Shown here one piece after another: positions 48,216 to 56,483 of a stretch of 64,000 nucleotides of DNA. The translations under genes and the position numbers were made by a program. This DNA is from Verticiella sediminum. GTDB lineage: Bacteria > Pseudomonadota > Gammaproteobacteria > Burkholderiales > Burkholderiaceae_B. A model generated the notes under the pieces. That model saw only the letters and a program-made list of their open reading frames with translations. It made no database searches and was not told the DNA's origin. Every line of letters starts with the position of its first letter. Positions within the stretch are counted from its first letter, which is position 1. The DNA lies in NCBI RefSeq assembly GCF_007558815.1, contig NZ_VLTJ01000001.1:84401-148400 (forward strand). Reading direction: 5' to 3'.

Positions 48216-49983
48216 GGCGCACCTGCGTCGCGGGCCGCGCGGCGTTCGAGCGCTCGTCGCCGTGCTCGCGCCTGACAAGCTTGCGGGCGGCCCAGACGGC
48301 CACACCAGCCATGGTCAGCAGGCTCAGGTCCACCGCTGCGACGGGCCAATACGTGTCGGTGAATACGGTCTTGACGAGATGGTCGCCGGTCGTGATCCAG
48401 TTCATGCCCACCGCCGCCACGGCGAGCGAGGCGATCGCCCAGCATTGCTCCGCCCAAGCCCTGAGATGAAAGTCCCCTCCTACGCGCTCACGCGCGCCCT
48501 CTGGGGGGCGGCTGCAACGCCGTGAAGCACTGAGCACCCTGAACGACGCGTGCAGCAGGCTCAGCAGCCAGACGCCGAAGAAGGCGTAAACCTCGACGTC
48601 GCGGCTGGCGATGCCCGCCAGTTGCTCCCGGTTGTCCAGGACACGGTTGGCGAGAAGGAAGGCGCCGGTCGCGCCGAGGATGCCGGCGACCGAGGCAATG
48701 TTCAGGATGTTCATCGACGCCACGTTGATGCGCGAACCGCGACTGCTCTTGTTGCGCGCCTGGGTCCAGTGCAGCAGGCCGGTGGCGATCATCGCGCAAG
48801 CGCCCAGGCCGCCGAGAAAGTACAGCCAGCGCAACAGCCAGTGGCTGAACTGGATGTAGTGCATCCCGCCGATGAAGCTCCACACGTTGACGGCAGCCGA
48901 CGGCTGGAACGACTTCAGCGGCTCGCCGGTGGCAAGCGAGAAGCGCCGGTTGTCCAGGCGCTGCGTGACGCTGTCGTCGTTGCTCAGGCGAAGCGCGGCG
49001 ACCCCGCCGGCATCGCCGGGCTGGTTGATGCGGACCATGTAGACGGTGCCCGGCCCCCATTCGCGCTCGGCAGCGTCGATCATCCGGTCGATCGACGCCA
49101 CGCCGGCCGCCCGCCCGATCGCCGGCGGCGCGAGCCGCCCCTGGGCCTCGGCCATGAACTGGCGCCGCCCGGTGTTCTGTGAGCGCTCCGGGCGGCCCTG
49201 CGCGCGTCGCTCCTCGGCTCGCGGGGCCCCGCGTTCCTCCCGCCCAGGCGCGGCTCGTTCGGCCATCGGTCGGGTCCGCGTATCGGCTGCGGACTGCGCC
49301 GCAGCATTCCCATAGACCGCGTCCGGCGCCTGCGGGAAGTAGATCAGGTGCGCGATGACCAGTCCCGACAATGTGATGACAAGGGTGAAAGGCAGCAGCA
49401 GGACGCCTGTCAGATTGTGCACGTCCAGGTTCGCCCGTCCGAACCGCCGAAGCAGCCTGAGCGTGAAGAACTCCGCGAATAGCTTGCGATGGATCACGAC
49501 CCCGGAGATCAACAGGCACAGCATGCCCATGCTCGCGATGCCCACCACCCATGCGCCGACATTGTTCTGACGCAGCGTGAGGTTGTGATGGAACGGGTAG
49601 ATGAAGCGGCTCGCGCCACGGGTGTTCGAGGCGGCAAGCGGCTCGAGCGTGACCGGATGGAATCGGTCCCGAACGGGGATGTGCGAGGCCTCGGTGTCGT
49701 AGCCCAGCGTCAGGTACGGCGTGCGCTCGCTGGGCAGCAAGATGCTCCAGGCCGCAGCCCCGCGCGCGCGCTCGGTCAGCAAAGGCACGATGTCGCGGTC
49801 CACCGACAGGGGCGGGGCCGCAGCGTCCACACCGATCCGGGTGACCGGCATCATCCAGCGATCGATCTCCTCGTCGAACACGGACAGCGTGCCGGTCCAG
49901 AAGATCGCAAACAGCAAGGCGCTCAGGACCAGTCCGGCCCACGTGTGCAGAACGCCCATGCGGGCCCGGAATCCGTCTTTCAT
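48208..49983 (-). CDS. PepSY-associated transmembrane protein (iron-uptake type)
   Basis: This 591-residue inner-membrane protein has an N-terminal LHTWAGLVLSALLFAIFWTGTLSVFDEEIDRW segment, HHNLTLRQNNVGAWVVGIASMGMLCLLISGVVIHRKLF, DVHNLTGVLLLPFTLVITLSGLVIAHLIYF, and further membrane segments after MHYIQFSHWLLRWLYFLGG. It resembles FoxB/PiuB-like proteins that process ferri-siderophores in the inner membrane. Two oddities: a charged stretch about residues 235-282 rich in RP/EE, and an unusual basic segment near residues 488-510 coinciding with dispersed repeat R3. It overlaps both neighbours by a few bases, indicating tight coupling. Confidence 0.85.
   Translation of the reverse strand: MKDGFRARMGVLHTWAGLVLSALLFAIFWTGTLSVFDEEIDRWMMPVTRIGVDAAAPPLSVDRDIVPLLTERARGAAAWSILLPSERTPYLTLGYDTEASHIPVRDRFHPVTLEPLAASNTRGASRFIYPFHHNLTLRQNNVGAWVVGIASMGMLCLLISGVVIHRKLFAEFFTLRLLRRFGRANLDVHNLTGVLLLPFTLVITLSGLVIAHLIYFPQAPDAVYGNAAAQSAADTRTRPMAERAAPGREERGAPRAEERRAQGRPERSQNTGRRQFMAEAQGRLAPPAIGRAAGVASIDRMIDAAEREWGPGTVYMVRINQPGDAGGVAALRLSNDDSVTQRLDNRRFSLATGEPLKSFQPSAAVNVWSFIGGMHYIQFSHWLLRWLYFLGGLGACAMIATGLLHWTQARNKSSRGSRINVASMNILNIASVAGILGATGAFLLANRVLDNREQLAGIASRDVEVYAFFGVWLLSLLHASFRVLSASRRCSRPPEGARERVGGDFHLRAWAEQCWAIASLAVAAVGMNWITTGDHLVKTVFTDTYWPVAAVDLSLLTMAGVAVWAARKLVRREHGDERSNAARPATQVRHV
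48466..48522 (+). repeat. Dispersed repeat R3, inside the PepSY gene
   Basis: ATGAAAGTCCCCTCC then TACGCGCTCACGCGCGCCCT and GGGGGGCGG match the first half of R1 and R2. The reverse complement is read through in the PepSY frame (SRPPEGARERVGGDFHLR), adding about 19 residues between two membrane segments. Confidence 0.65.
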
Positions 49984-50333
49984 GCCTTGCCTCCGAGCAT
50001 CCAGGCCGCGAGCACGGCCAACCCGGCCAGGCTGCCGACGCACAACCAGGTACGAAGGACGCTCCGGCGCGAGAAGGCCCACATGAGCATGGCCCACAGG
50101 TACAGAAAACCGGCCATGCTCGCGGTCACCACGGCATCGCCCTGCGTCATGCCCATGCGGTGGAGCAGCACGCCGGTCGCGTCCACCAGGCGGGCGCTGG
50201 CCAGATAGGCCAGCAGGCAGACGGCAACGACATGCGCGCTCAGGCCTGCTCGTGCCATCGAGGCCGTCGCGCGCACTTGCCTGTCCGGGCGCACGGACGG
50301 ATTCGAGCGCGCCGTGGCTTTTCGTTCGATCAT
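49980..50333 (-). CDS. DUF3649 family membrane protein
   Basis: This 117-residue protein has about three membrane segments (SAHVVAVCLLAYLASARLV, AVVTASMAGFLYLWAMLMWAF, TWLCVGSLAGLAVLAAWML) and the conserved TQGDAVVTASMAGFLYLWAMLMWAF-type region of DUF3649, an 'iron transporter' associated family found directly after TonB receptor genes. The ATG lies 12 bases after the receptor stop; the stop overlaps the PepSY start by 4 bases. The function is unknown. Confidence 0.78.
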   Translation of the reverse strand: MIERKATARSNPSVRPDRQVRATASMARAGLSAHVVAVCLLAYLASARLVDATGVLLHRMGMTQGDAVVTASMAGFLYLWAMLMWAFSRRSVLRTWLCVGSLAGLAVLAAWMLGGKA

Positions 50334-50344
50334 GGCGATGCTGC

Positions 50345-52795
50345 TCAGAATCGCGCGTTGAGGCCGGCGTAGTAGCTGCGCCCGCGCTCCGAATACCGGT
50401 AGGCCCCGGTGTCGTCGTTCACGTCGAAGCGCTTCGCATCGGTGATGTTGTCCACCACGAAGTTCAAGGTGAGGTAGCGGCTCAAGGCGTAGCTCACGCC
50501 CGCGTCGAGCGTGATCAGGTCCTTGTCGCTTTTGTCGACCGTGTTGTCCTCGAAGCTGACGCGGGTGATCTGCCCTTCGTAATTGGCCCGCACAAAGCCC
50601 GAAAGCGCGTCGGTGGGGCGGTAGTCGAGCGTCACGGAGCCATTGTGCTTCGGGATGCCGACGAGCGAATTGCCGTCGAGCCGCGCCAGCGTGTCGCCGA
50701 AGGAACGCGGGCCGGCCGGGGTGTCGATCGTCACGTTGCCGGCGTCGATGCGCGAATCGGTGTAGGTGTAGTTGGCCTTCAGGCTCAGCGTCTTGCCGAT
50801 CGCCCACCGGCCATCCAGTTCGATGCCGCGTATCGTCGCGCCCCGCGCGTTCAGCCAGGTGGCCCAGCCGGGGCAATCCCGGGTGCCGACCGCGCCCGAA
50901 TCGCAGTACGCCGGGAGCCGTCCACCGCCGCCGTTGTCGAAATAGTAGGACGAGGTGCTGATGATCTTGTTGCTGAAGTCGTTGAAGAACAGCGTCGCGC
51001 CGCCGCTCAGCGGCCCGTCGCCGCCATAGAGCGCGCCGATTTCGAAGTTCGTGCTCTTCTCCGGCTGCAGATCGGGATTGCCGACGATCAGGAACTGGTC
51101 GGAGCCGCCGCCTCGCTGCGAACCGGTGGTGCTATCGATCTGCGAGATCTTCGGGCTCTTGTAGCCTGTCGCGACGCCACCCTTGAACGTCCAGCGGCTG
51201 TCGTGGTTGAAGACGAGGTAGGCCCTGGGCGATACGTGCTTGCCGAAGAAGTCGTTGTCCGTGAGCCGCGCGCCGAGCGTCAGGAAGAGCTTTTGGCTCA
51301 CCAGCTCCCATTCGTCCTCGGCGAAATACGCCATCTCCGTGACTCTGCGGGTGCCGTAGCTTCCACTGCGTCCGCCGCCCAGCTCGTTGTTCGTGAGCCG
51401 GTCGTTCGTCCACTGGGAACCTACAGTCAGCATGTGCGCGCCGAGCCCGGTCACGAACCGCGCATCGCCCACCTTGTTGGTCGAGCCCGTCGCGTACGTG
51501 GCGTTGGCGGGATAGGTGAGCCTTTCGTACTTCTCCTCGTAGTACTTCAGCTCCAGTTGCCCGATATCGAATCGCCCGTTGTACGCGGCGCTCCAGGCAT
51601 CCCGGGTCCATTTCCGGTCCGAGGCGCTGCGTGCGCTCGAGAGCAGCACGCCGCCCGGGTTGCCGATGTAGTGCTGACTGGACGTCGAATAGTCCAGGGC
51701 CAGGTCATGGTCCCGGTTCGGCGTGAACCGCACCCGGCCCCCGACAGTGCGCTTGGTCGATTCCTGATAGCCGCCGAGATACCGGTCTTCGTCCTGGTCG
51801 GTCTCGTTTCCCCAGAGGGATATGCCGAGCAGATCCCTGACGATGGGGCCGGAAAGGTAGACATTCTTCTGCCGCTGATTGCCCATCGAACCGCTGTCGG
51901 GAACCCGCAGGCCGTAGCCGAGGCTGCCGCTCCAGGTCTCGGGCGTCTTCTTCGTGATGACGTTGATGACGCCGCCCATCGCGTCGCTGCCGTAAAGCGA
52001 ACTCATCGGCCCGCGGATCACCTCGATGCGCTCGATCGACGAGAGCGGCGGGATGAAGTTGCTGTCCAGGTCCTCGTTGTTCAATTCCCTCGGGTTGCCG
52101 GTTTCCGAGCGCACCCGCTTGCCGTCGACCAGCACCAGCGTGTAGCCCTTCTCCATCCCGCGGATCGATATCCCGCTCTGCGTGCCGGAGCCGATCACGC
52201 TGACCCCGGGAATCTCCCGCGCGATGTCCTGCAGCGAGCTGAACTGACGTTTCTCGAGCTCCTGGCTCGTGATGACGCTGATGCTCGCGGGCGCGTCCCT
52301 GATGTCCTGTTCGTAGCCTGCAGCGCTGACGACCGTGATCGCCGACAACGTTGTGACGTCCGCCGCTTGCCGCAGCACGAACTGCCCCTGCGCGTTGGGC
52401 ACGGCCACCAGCCCGGTGCCGGCCAGCAGCGCATCCAGGGCGGCCTGGACGCCGAACGTGCCGCGCGCGCCGGGGCTGGTCCTGCCTTGCACCTGTTCCG
52501 GCGTGGCGGCGAGCAAGGCGTCCGACTCCCTGGCAAAGCGCGCCAGGGTCTCGTCCAACGGGCCGGGCGGGATGTCGTAGGCCCGTCGATCCTGGTTCCG
52601 CTGTGCCTGCTCCGCCATCGGCGTGGGGTTCTGCGCCAGAGCGACGGGCTGCCAGGCGACGAACAGGCCGCCGGCCATGGCGAGCGAAACAACCGCCGCC
52701 ATTCGCAGGGAGCGCAGCTCTCGCTCGGCGCATACAGCGGGGCCGGGTACTTGCGGCGTTGCCGCCCGGGCGGCAGGAGAGGGACGACGGAACAT
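50345..52795 (-). CDS. TonB-dependent siderophore receptor with STN signalling domain
   Basis: This 816-residue outer-membrane receptor has a long N-terminus with membrane-like MAAVVSLAMAGGLFVAW ahead of a cleavage near VALAQN. The STN domain (about residues 70-140: YDIPPGPLDETLARFARESDALLAAT) signals to FecR. The plug has SQELEKRQFSSLQDIAREIPGVSV and IERIEVIRGPMSSLYGSDAMGGVINVITKK. The barrel ends GAYRYSERGRSYYAGLNARF with terminal aromatic F. The closest relatives are catecholate/FepA-type receptors, but the ligand is not determined. No good ribosome-binding site precedes the ATG at 52795; starts further downstream are possible. Confidence 0.88.
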   Translation of the reverse strand: MFRRPSPAARAATPQVPGPAVCAERELRSLRMAAVVSLAMAGGLFVAWQPVALAQNPTPMAEQAQRNQDRRAYDIPPGPLDETLARFARESDALLAATPEQVQGRTSPGARGTFGVQAALDALLAGTGLVAVPNAQGQFVLRQAADVTTLSAITVVSAAGYEQDIRDAPASISVITSQELEKRQFSSLQDIAREIPGVSVIGSGTQSGISIRGMEKGYTLVLVDGKRVRSETGNPRELNNEDLDSNFIPPLSSIERIEVIRGPMSSLYGSDAMGGVINVITKKTPETWSGSLGYGLRVPDSGSMGNQRQKNVYLSGPIVRDLLGISLWGNETDQDEDRYLGGYQESTKRTVGGRVRFTPNRDHDLALDYSTSSQHYIGNPGGVLLSSARSASDRKWTRDAWSAAYNGRFDIGQLELKYYEEKYERLTYPANATYATGSTNKVGDARFVTGLGAHMLTVGSQWTNDRLTNNELGGGRSGSYGTRRVTEMAYFAEDEWELVSQKLFLTLGARLTDNDFFGKHVSPRAYLVFNHDSRWTFKGGVATGYKSPKISQIDSTTGSQRGGGSDQFLIVGNPDLQPEKSTNFEIGALYGGDGPLSGGATLFFNDFSNKIISTSSYYFDNGGGGRLPAYCDSGAVGTRDCPGWATWLNARGATIRGIELDGRWAIGKTLSLKANYTYTDSRIDAGNVTIDTPAGPRSFGDTLARLDGNSLVGIPKHNGSVTLDYRPTDALSGFVRANYEGQITRVSFEDNTVDKSDKDLITLDAGVSYALSRYLTLNFVVDNITDAKRFDVNDDTGAYRYSERGRSYYAGLNARF

Positions 52796-53035
52796 GGAAA
52801 GGGCTCGGACTCGGGCAAAGGGTCGACGAAACGAGGCCGCACCGTGCCAGCCCGCCGGGCCGCTGCCAGAACGCTGAGCGACTGGGCGCGCACCGGGAAC
52901 GGTTGCGGGCGGGGTGAGACCTCTCACTCCCTTAATCGAACGAGCAGCAAAAAAGATGAACCGCTTTTCTGGAAAATTGGAGCCAGACCCGAGGCGGCGA
53001 GGCTCAGGCAGCCGGCACGCAGGCGCCGGGGCGCA

Positions 53036-54058
53036 TCACCGGCCAGTGGCAGCCGGCTCTGCGGGCCCGATGGTGGTCCACCACGGCAGCGGGCGGCGGA
53101 CCAGGATGGGCAAGACGGTTTCGAGCATGGCCAGCGCCTGGTCGGGGTCGTTGGCCGGGTAGCTGCCGAACACGCGCAGGCCGGCCACCTCGGGCGCCAG
53201 GCCCAGGTGGCCCCGGTGATGCCGGCGCAGTTCCTCGACCACCTCGGCCAGCGGGATGTTCCGGGCGATGAGCACGCCGCGCGTCCAGGCTTCGCGCGCG
53301 GGGTCGGCCGGCGCCGCGCCGGACACGCCGTCGGCACCGAAGCGCACCTGATGTCCGGCCCCAACGGTCGCGACCGCGCCGGCGAGAGGCTGGACTTCGA
53401 CCGCTCCGCCGTACACGACGAGCGTGGTGTGGGCATCATCATCCAGGCGCACGGTAAAGCGCGTGCCGAGTGCTCGCAGCCGACCCTGGGCCGTCGCGAC
53501 ACGGAAGGGGCGCTGCAGCGGATCGCTGGCGGTATCGACGAGGATTTCGCCCCGAACCAGGTGCAGCAGGCGCTGACCCGGCTGGTAGTCCTGATCGAAG
53601 GCGCTGGCGGCATTGAGCCAGACCCGGGTGCCGTCGGCCAAGGTGATTTCGCGCACCTCGCCCGTGCCAGTGCGATGGTCGGCCATCCACGCGACGGCGA
53701 TGCCGGCCAGCGGGGTGTGGCGCCACGTGGTCCAGCCGAGCAGGCCTGAGCCGGCCAGCGCAGCGATCCCCCGCAGCACCTGCCGGCGGCGACCCTGGGT
53801 GTCGCTCGCCTGCTGGTAGGCGGATGCGGCCAGACGCGGCGCGGCGCTGGCCTTGAGGGGCGCGAAACGACGGTTGAGGTTCTCGACGTAGCCCCAGGCA
53901 CGCCGGTGCTCGTCCGACGCGCATAGCCAGTCTTCCCAGCGGCGGTGATCGGCGGGCGTGGCCTCGCCGGAAAGCAGCAGGGCAAACCAGTCGGCCGCCT
54001 GCTCCAGCACCCGGTGCGAAGGCCCGGATGGAGCCGGCCCTGAAGTAGCAGTGGTCAC
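53036..54058 (-). CDS. fecR: FecR-family anti-sigma/sigma regulator
   Basis: This 340-residue inner-membrane regulator links the receptor to the ECF sigma factor. The N-terminal cytoplasmic domain (AADWFALLLSGEATPADHRRWEDWLCASDEHRRAW) is typical of FecR. A single membrane segment (VLRGIAALAGSGLLGWTTW) follows, then the periplasmic FecR domain (REITLADGTRVWLNAASAFDQDY, RPFRVATAQGRLRALGTRFTVRLDDD) and a C-terminal STN-like part. Only about 27 bases separate it from the sigma gene. The AT-rich stretch at 52930-52985, between fecR and the receptor, could hold a FecI-type promoter. Confidence 0.88.
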   Translation of the reverse strand: MTTATSGPAPSGPSHRVLEQAADWFALLLSGEATPADHRRWEDWLCASDEHRRAWGYVENLNRRFAPLKASAAPRLAASAYQQASDTQGRRRQVLRGIAALAGSGLLGWTTWRHTPLAGIAVAWMADHRTGTGEVREITLADGTRVWLNAASAFDQDYQPGQRLLHLVRGEILVDTASDPLQRPFRVATAQGRLRALGTRFTVRLDDDAHTTLVVYGGAVEVQPLAGAVATVGAGHQVRFGADGVSGAAPADPAREAWTRGVLIARNIPLAEVVEELRRHHRGHLGLAPEVAGLRVFGSYPANDPDQALAMLETVLPILVRRPLPWWTTIGPAEPAATGR

Positions 54059-54085
54059 GATGCGTTTAGCGGGATGCGCGCCGTG

Positions 54086-54670
54086 TCATCGGGCGCCGGC
54101 GCCAACGGGCGCGGCCGCGCAGGGCGCAAGCCCGCCATGCGGCAGCTCGTCCACCGCCTGCCGTGCTTCGAGACACAGGCAGTGGAACGTCGCCTTGGCC
54201 ACGTATTTGGCCACCATGCGCACGGAGACCCCCAGCGCCTGGGCCACCTCCTGGTACGTCATGCCGCATGCTGCGGCCATGACGAAGGCTTGAGCAGCCT
54301 TGGCCGGCAGGCTGCGCAGCAGGCAGTCGATCTCGTACAGCGTCTCGAGCACGATGGCGTGGTGCTCGGCCGAAGGCGCCACGGCCTCGGGCTGGGCCGC
54401 GAGCGTGTCGAGCCAGGCTTGCTCGATGCTGCGGCGGCGCCAGAGATCGACACACAGACCATTGGCCATGGCGCGCAGGTAGCTGCGGGCCTCTGGCGCA
54501 CTGTCGAAGCGGCGCGGTTTGGCGATCAGGCGCAGAAAGGCATCATGCGCCAAGTCCGCCGCATCGGCAGCGTTGCCCAGACGGCGGCCGAGCCACCCCT
54601 GTAACCAGCCATGGTGGTCCGTGTACAGCGTAGCGATGGTTGGAGGGGACACGGAGTCCAAGGCATTCAC
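54086..54670 (-). CDS. fecI: ECF RNA polymerase sigma factor, FecI type
   Basis: This 194-residue sigma factor has region 2 LYTDHHGWLQGWLGRRLGNAADAADLAHDAFLRLI and region 4 LPAKAAQAFVMAAACGMTYQEVAQALGVSVRMVAKYVAKA with the helix-turn-helix. The start is GTG at 54670, 6 bases after GAGGG; the nearby ATG is in another frame. Iron limitation should release Fur from the box at 54720-54738 and start the sigma-FecR-receptor cascade. It heads the leftward iron locus. Confidence 0.9.
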   Translation of the reverse strand: MNALDSVSPPTIATLYTDHHGWLQGWLGRRLGNAADAADLAHDAFLRLIAKPRRFDSAPEARSYLRAMANGLCVDLWRRRSIEQAWLDTLAAQPEAVAPSAEHHAIVLETLYEIDCLLRSLPAKAAQAFVMAAACGMTYQEVAQALGVSVRMVAKYVAKATFHCLCLEARQAVDELPHGGLAPCAAAPVGAGAR

Positions 54671-54719
54671 AGCCAGCCCTCAAGCGGCACGACGGCTCGA
54701 TTCGCGGCGCGCAATAATG

Positions 54720-54738
54720 TTAATGGGAATCATTATTA
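54720..54738. promoter_or_regulatory. Fur box upstream of fecI
   Basis: TTAATGGGAATCATTATTA matches the Fur consensus GATAATGATAATCATTATC at most positions (TAATG..AATCATTAT core). It lies 50 bases upstream of the fecI GTG, in an AT-rich patch. Confidence 0.75.
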
Positions 54739-54900
54739 ATTATGCGTCAATCCGCCAGTCGAGGCAACGGCCGCGCGCAAGCTCCCGCATGCTAGTGAGA
54801 ATCCGACCCTCCATGAAACCGATCAGCCCGCTGTCCCATGCCGCGCACTGGTACGGACATGCCGGTGCCGCGTTCTCTACAATGCGTGTACCCACTGCCC

Positions 54901-55803
54901 ATGGAGCCCTGCGTGCAACTGGACGATCTCCAGATATTCGTCAGCACCATCGAGCACCGCAGTTTCACCGCCGCGGCCGAGGCCCTGGGCCTGTCCAAGC
55001 AGTACGTCAGCCGGCGCATCGGCGCGCTGGAGGACGAACTGGGCGTGCGCCTGCTCAACCGCACCACCCGCCGCCTGCAGGCCACCGACCTCGGCATGGC
55101 GCTGTACGAGCGCGCCCAGAGCATACTCGCCGCCGTGCACGAAACCGAGGAGATGCTGTGCAGCCATAGCGCCACCGTGCGCGGCGCACTGCGCGTGAGC
55201 GCTCCCGTAACCTTCGGCACGCTGCACCTGGGCCCGCTGGTACCGCGCTTCATGCAGATGCATCCGCACGTCGAAGTCACGCTGGACTTGAGCGACCGCC
55301 ACATCGACCTGATCGCCGAAGGCTACGACATGGCGCTGCGCGGCGGGATACTCGCCGATTCCAGCCTGGTGGCGCGGCGCCTGGCGCTGGTGTGCATGGA
55401 GGTGGTGGCCGCGCCCTCTTACCTCGCACAACGGCCGGCGCCCGGCCACCCGGACGAACTCGGCCAGCACGAATGCCTCTTGTATGGTCAAGGCGGGCCG
55501 GTGGAGTGGCTCTTCAAGATCGACGGCAAGCCGGCGCGCGTGGCCGTCAAGGGCCGGCTACATACCAACAATGGCGAGATCGTGCGCGATGCGGCCCTCG
55601 CGGGCATGGGCATCGCCTGCCTGCCCGACTTCATCATCGCGCAGGCCGTGGCCGACGGCAGGCTGATACACCTGCTCGAACCCTTCCAGCCGCCCATCGC
55701 CGGGGTCCACGCGGTCTACCCCAAGCACCGCCAGCCCTCGCGGGCCGTCCAGGCCTTCACCGATTTCCTGCGCCAGGAGCTGTCGGGGATGAACACGCCT
55801 TGA
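54901..55803 (+). CDS. LysR-family transcriptional regulator (3)
   Basis: This 300-residue regulator has a HTH (LDDLQIFVSTIEHRSFTAAAEALGLSKQYVSRRIGALEDELGVRLLNRTTRR) and an effector domain from RGALRVSAPVTFGTLHLGPLV, in the DmlR/CrgA-like group. The ATG at 54901 was chosen; a GTG 12 bases later is possible. TACAAT at 54878-54883 is a -10-like hexamer. The downstream gene is on the other strand, so its target is unclear; it may act on genes outside the window. Confidence 0.88.
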   Translation: MEPCVQLDDLQIFVSTIEHRSFTAAAEALGLSKQYVSRRIGALEDELGVRLLNRTTRRLQATDLGMALYERAQSILAAVHETEEMLCSHSATVRGALRVSAPVTFGTLHLGPLVPRFMQMHPHVEVTLDLSDRHIDLIAEGYDMALRGGILADSSLVARRLALVCMEVVAAPSYLAQRPAPGHPDELGQHECLLYGQGGPVEWLFKIDGKPARVAVKGRLHTNNGEIVRDAALAGMGIACLPDFIIAQAVADGRLIHLLEPFQPPIAGVHAVYPKHRQPSRAVQAFTDFLRQELSGMNTP

Positions 55804-55839
55804 TACGCGGCGTGAGTTCGCGCATGCCCACCGTGACGC

Positions 55840-56472
55840 CTAGCCGCCGGGGGCGACGGCATAGGCCCACGGCCGCGCCCGGCGGTCCCGCGTGCGAAAA
55901 GCGTCGATCTCCTTGCGGCGCGACAATGTCAGGCCGATCTCGTCCAGGCCTTCGAGCAGCATGGTGCGCAGCACCGGCGGCGAGGTGAACGGGAACTGCC
56001 GGCCGTCGGGCGCCGTCACGCTCTGCGCGCGCAGGTCCACCGTCACCTGCGCGTTGCCTCCGGCGGCCTGCATCTGGCGCGCCAGCTCGCTCACCTGCTC
56101 GATGGGCAGTTCCACCGGCAGCAAGCCGTTGCGAAAGCTGTTGTTGAAGAAGATTCCGCCGAACGACGGCGCGATCACGCCGCGAAAGCCCCAATCGCGC
56201 AGCGCCTTGGGCGCCGACTCGCGCGACGAGCCGCAGCCGAAGTTGCGATCGGCCAGCAGGAAGACGGACTTGTCCCACGGCGCCCGGTTCAGGATGAATC
56301 CGGGGTCCGGACTGCCGTCGGGCAGGTAGCGCTGGTTGGAGAACAGCGCGCGCGCGAAGTCGCCGTCCAGCGCCGAGCGCACCAATTCCTTGCCGGGCGT
56401 GATCTGGTCGGTATCGATGTTCACGCGCATCATCGGCACGGCGATGCCGCTCACCTTGACGAAGCTTTCCAT
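55840..56472 (-). CDS. LeuD-like small subunit of an aconitase-type dehydratase
   Basis: This 210-residue 3-isopropylmalate dehydratase small-subunit homologue has IDTDQITPGKELVRS, LFSNQRYLPDGSPDPGFILN, the swivel-domain motif ADRNFGCGSSRESAPKALRDWGFRGVIAPSFGGIFFNNSFRNGLLPVEL and the usual short tail. It works with the large subunit, encoded 11 bases upstream. The real leucine enzyme may lie elsewhere: here the neighbours (GntR, isocitrate lyase-family enzyme, ABC importer) suggest a catabolic diacid dehydratase such as the 2,3-dimethylmalate type. This assignment is inferred. Confidence 0.85.
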   Translation of the reverse strand: MESFVKVSGIAVPMMRVNIDTDQITPGKELVRSALDGDFARALFSNQRYLPDGSPDPGFILNRAPWDKSVFLLADRNFGCGSSRESAPKALRDWGFRGVIAPSFGGIFFNNSFRNGLLPVELPIEQVSELARQMQAAGGNAQVTVDLRAQSVTAPDGRQFPFTSPPVLRTMLLEGLDEIGLTLSRRKEIDAFRTRDRRARPWAYAVAPGG

Positions 56473-56483
56473 GGCGATGCCTT

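Noticed and set aside
52924..53985. Minus-strand frame overlapping fecR (353 codons)
   Set aside because: The reading frame of FecR (53036-54058) has all family motifs; the other is an out-of-frame shadow.
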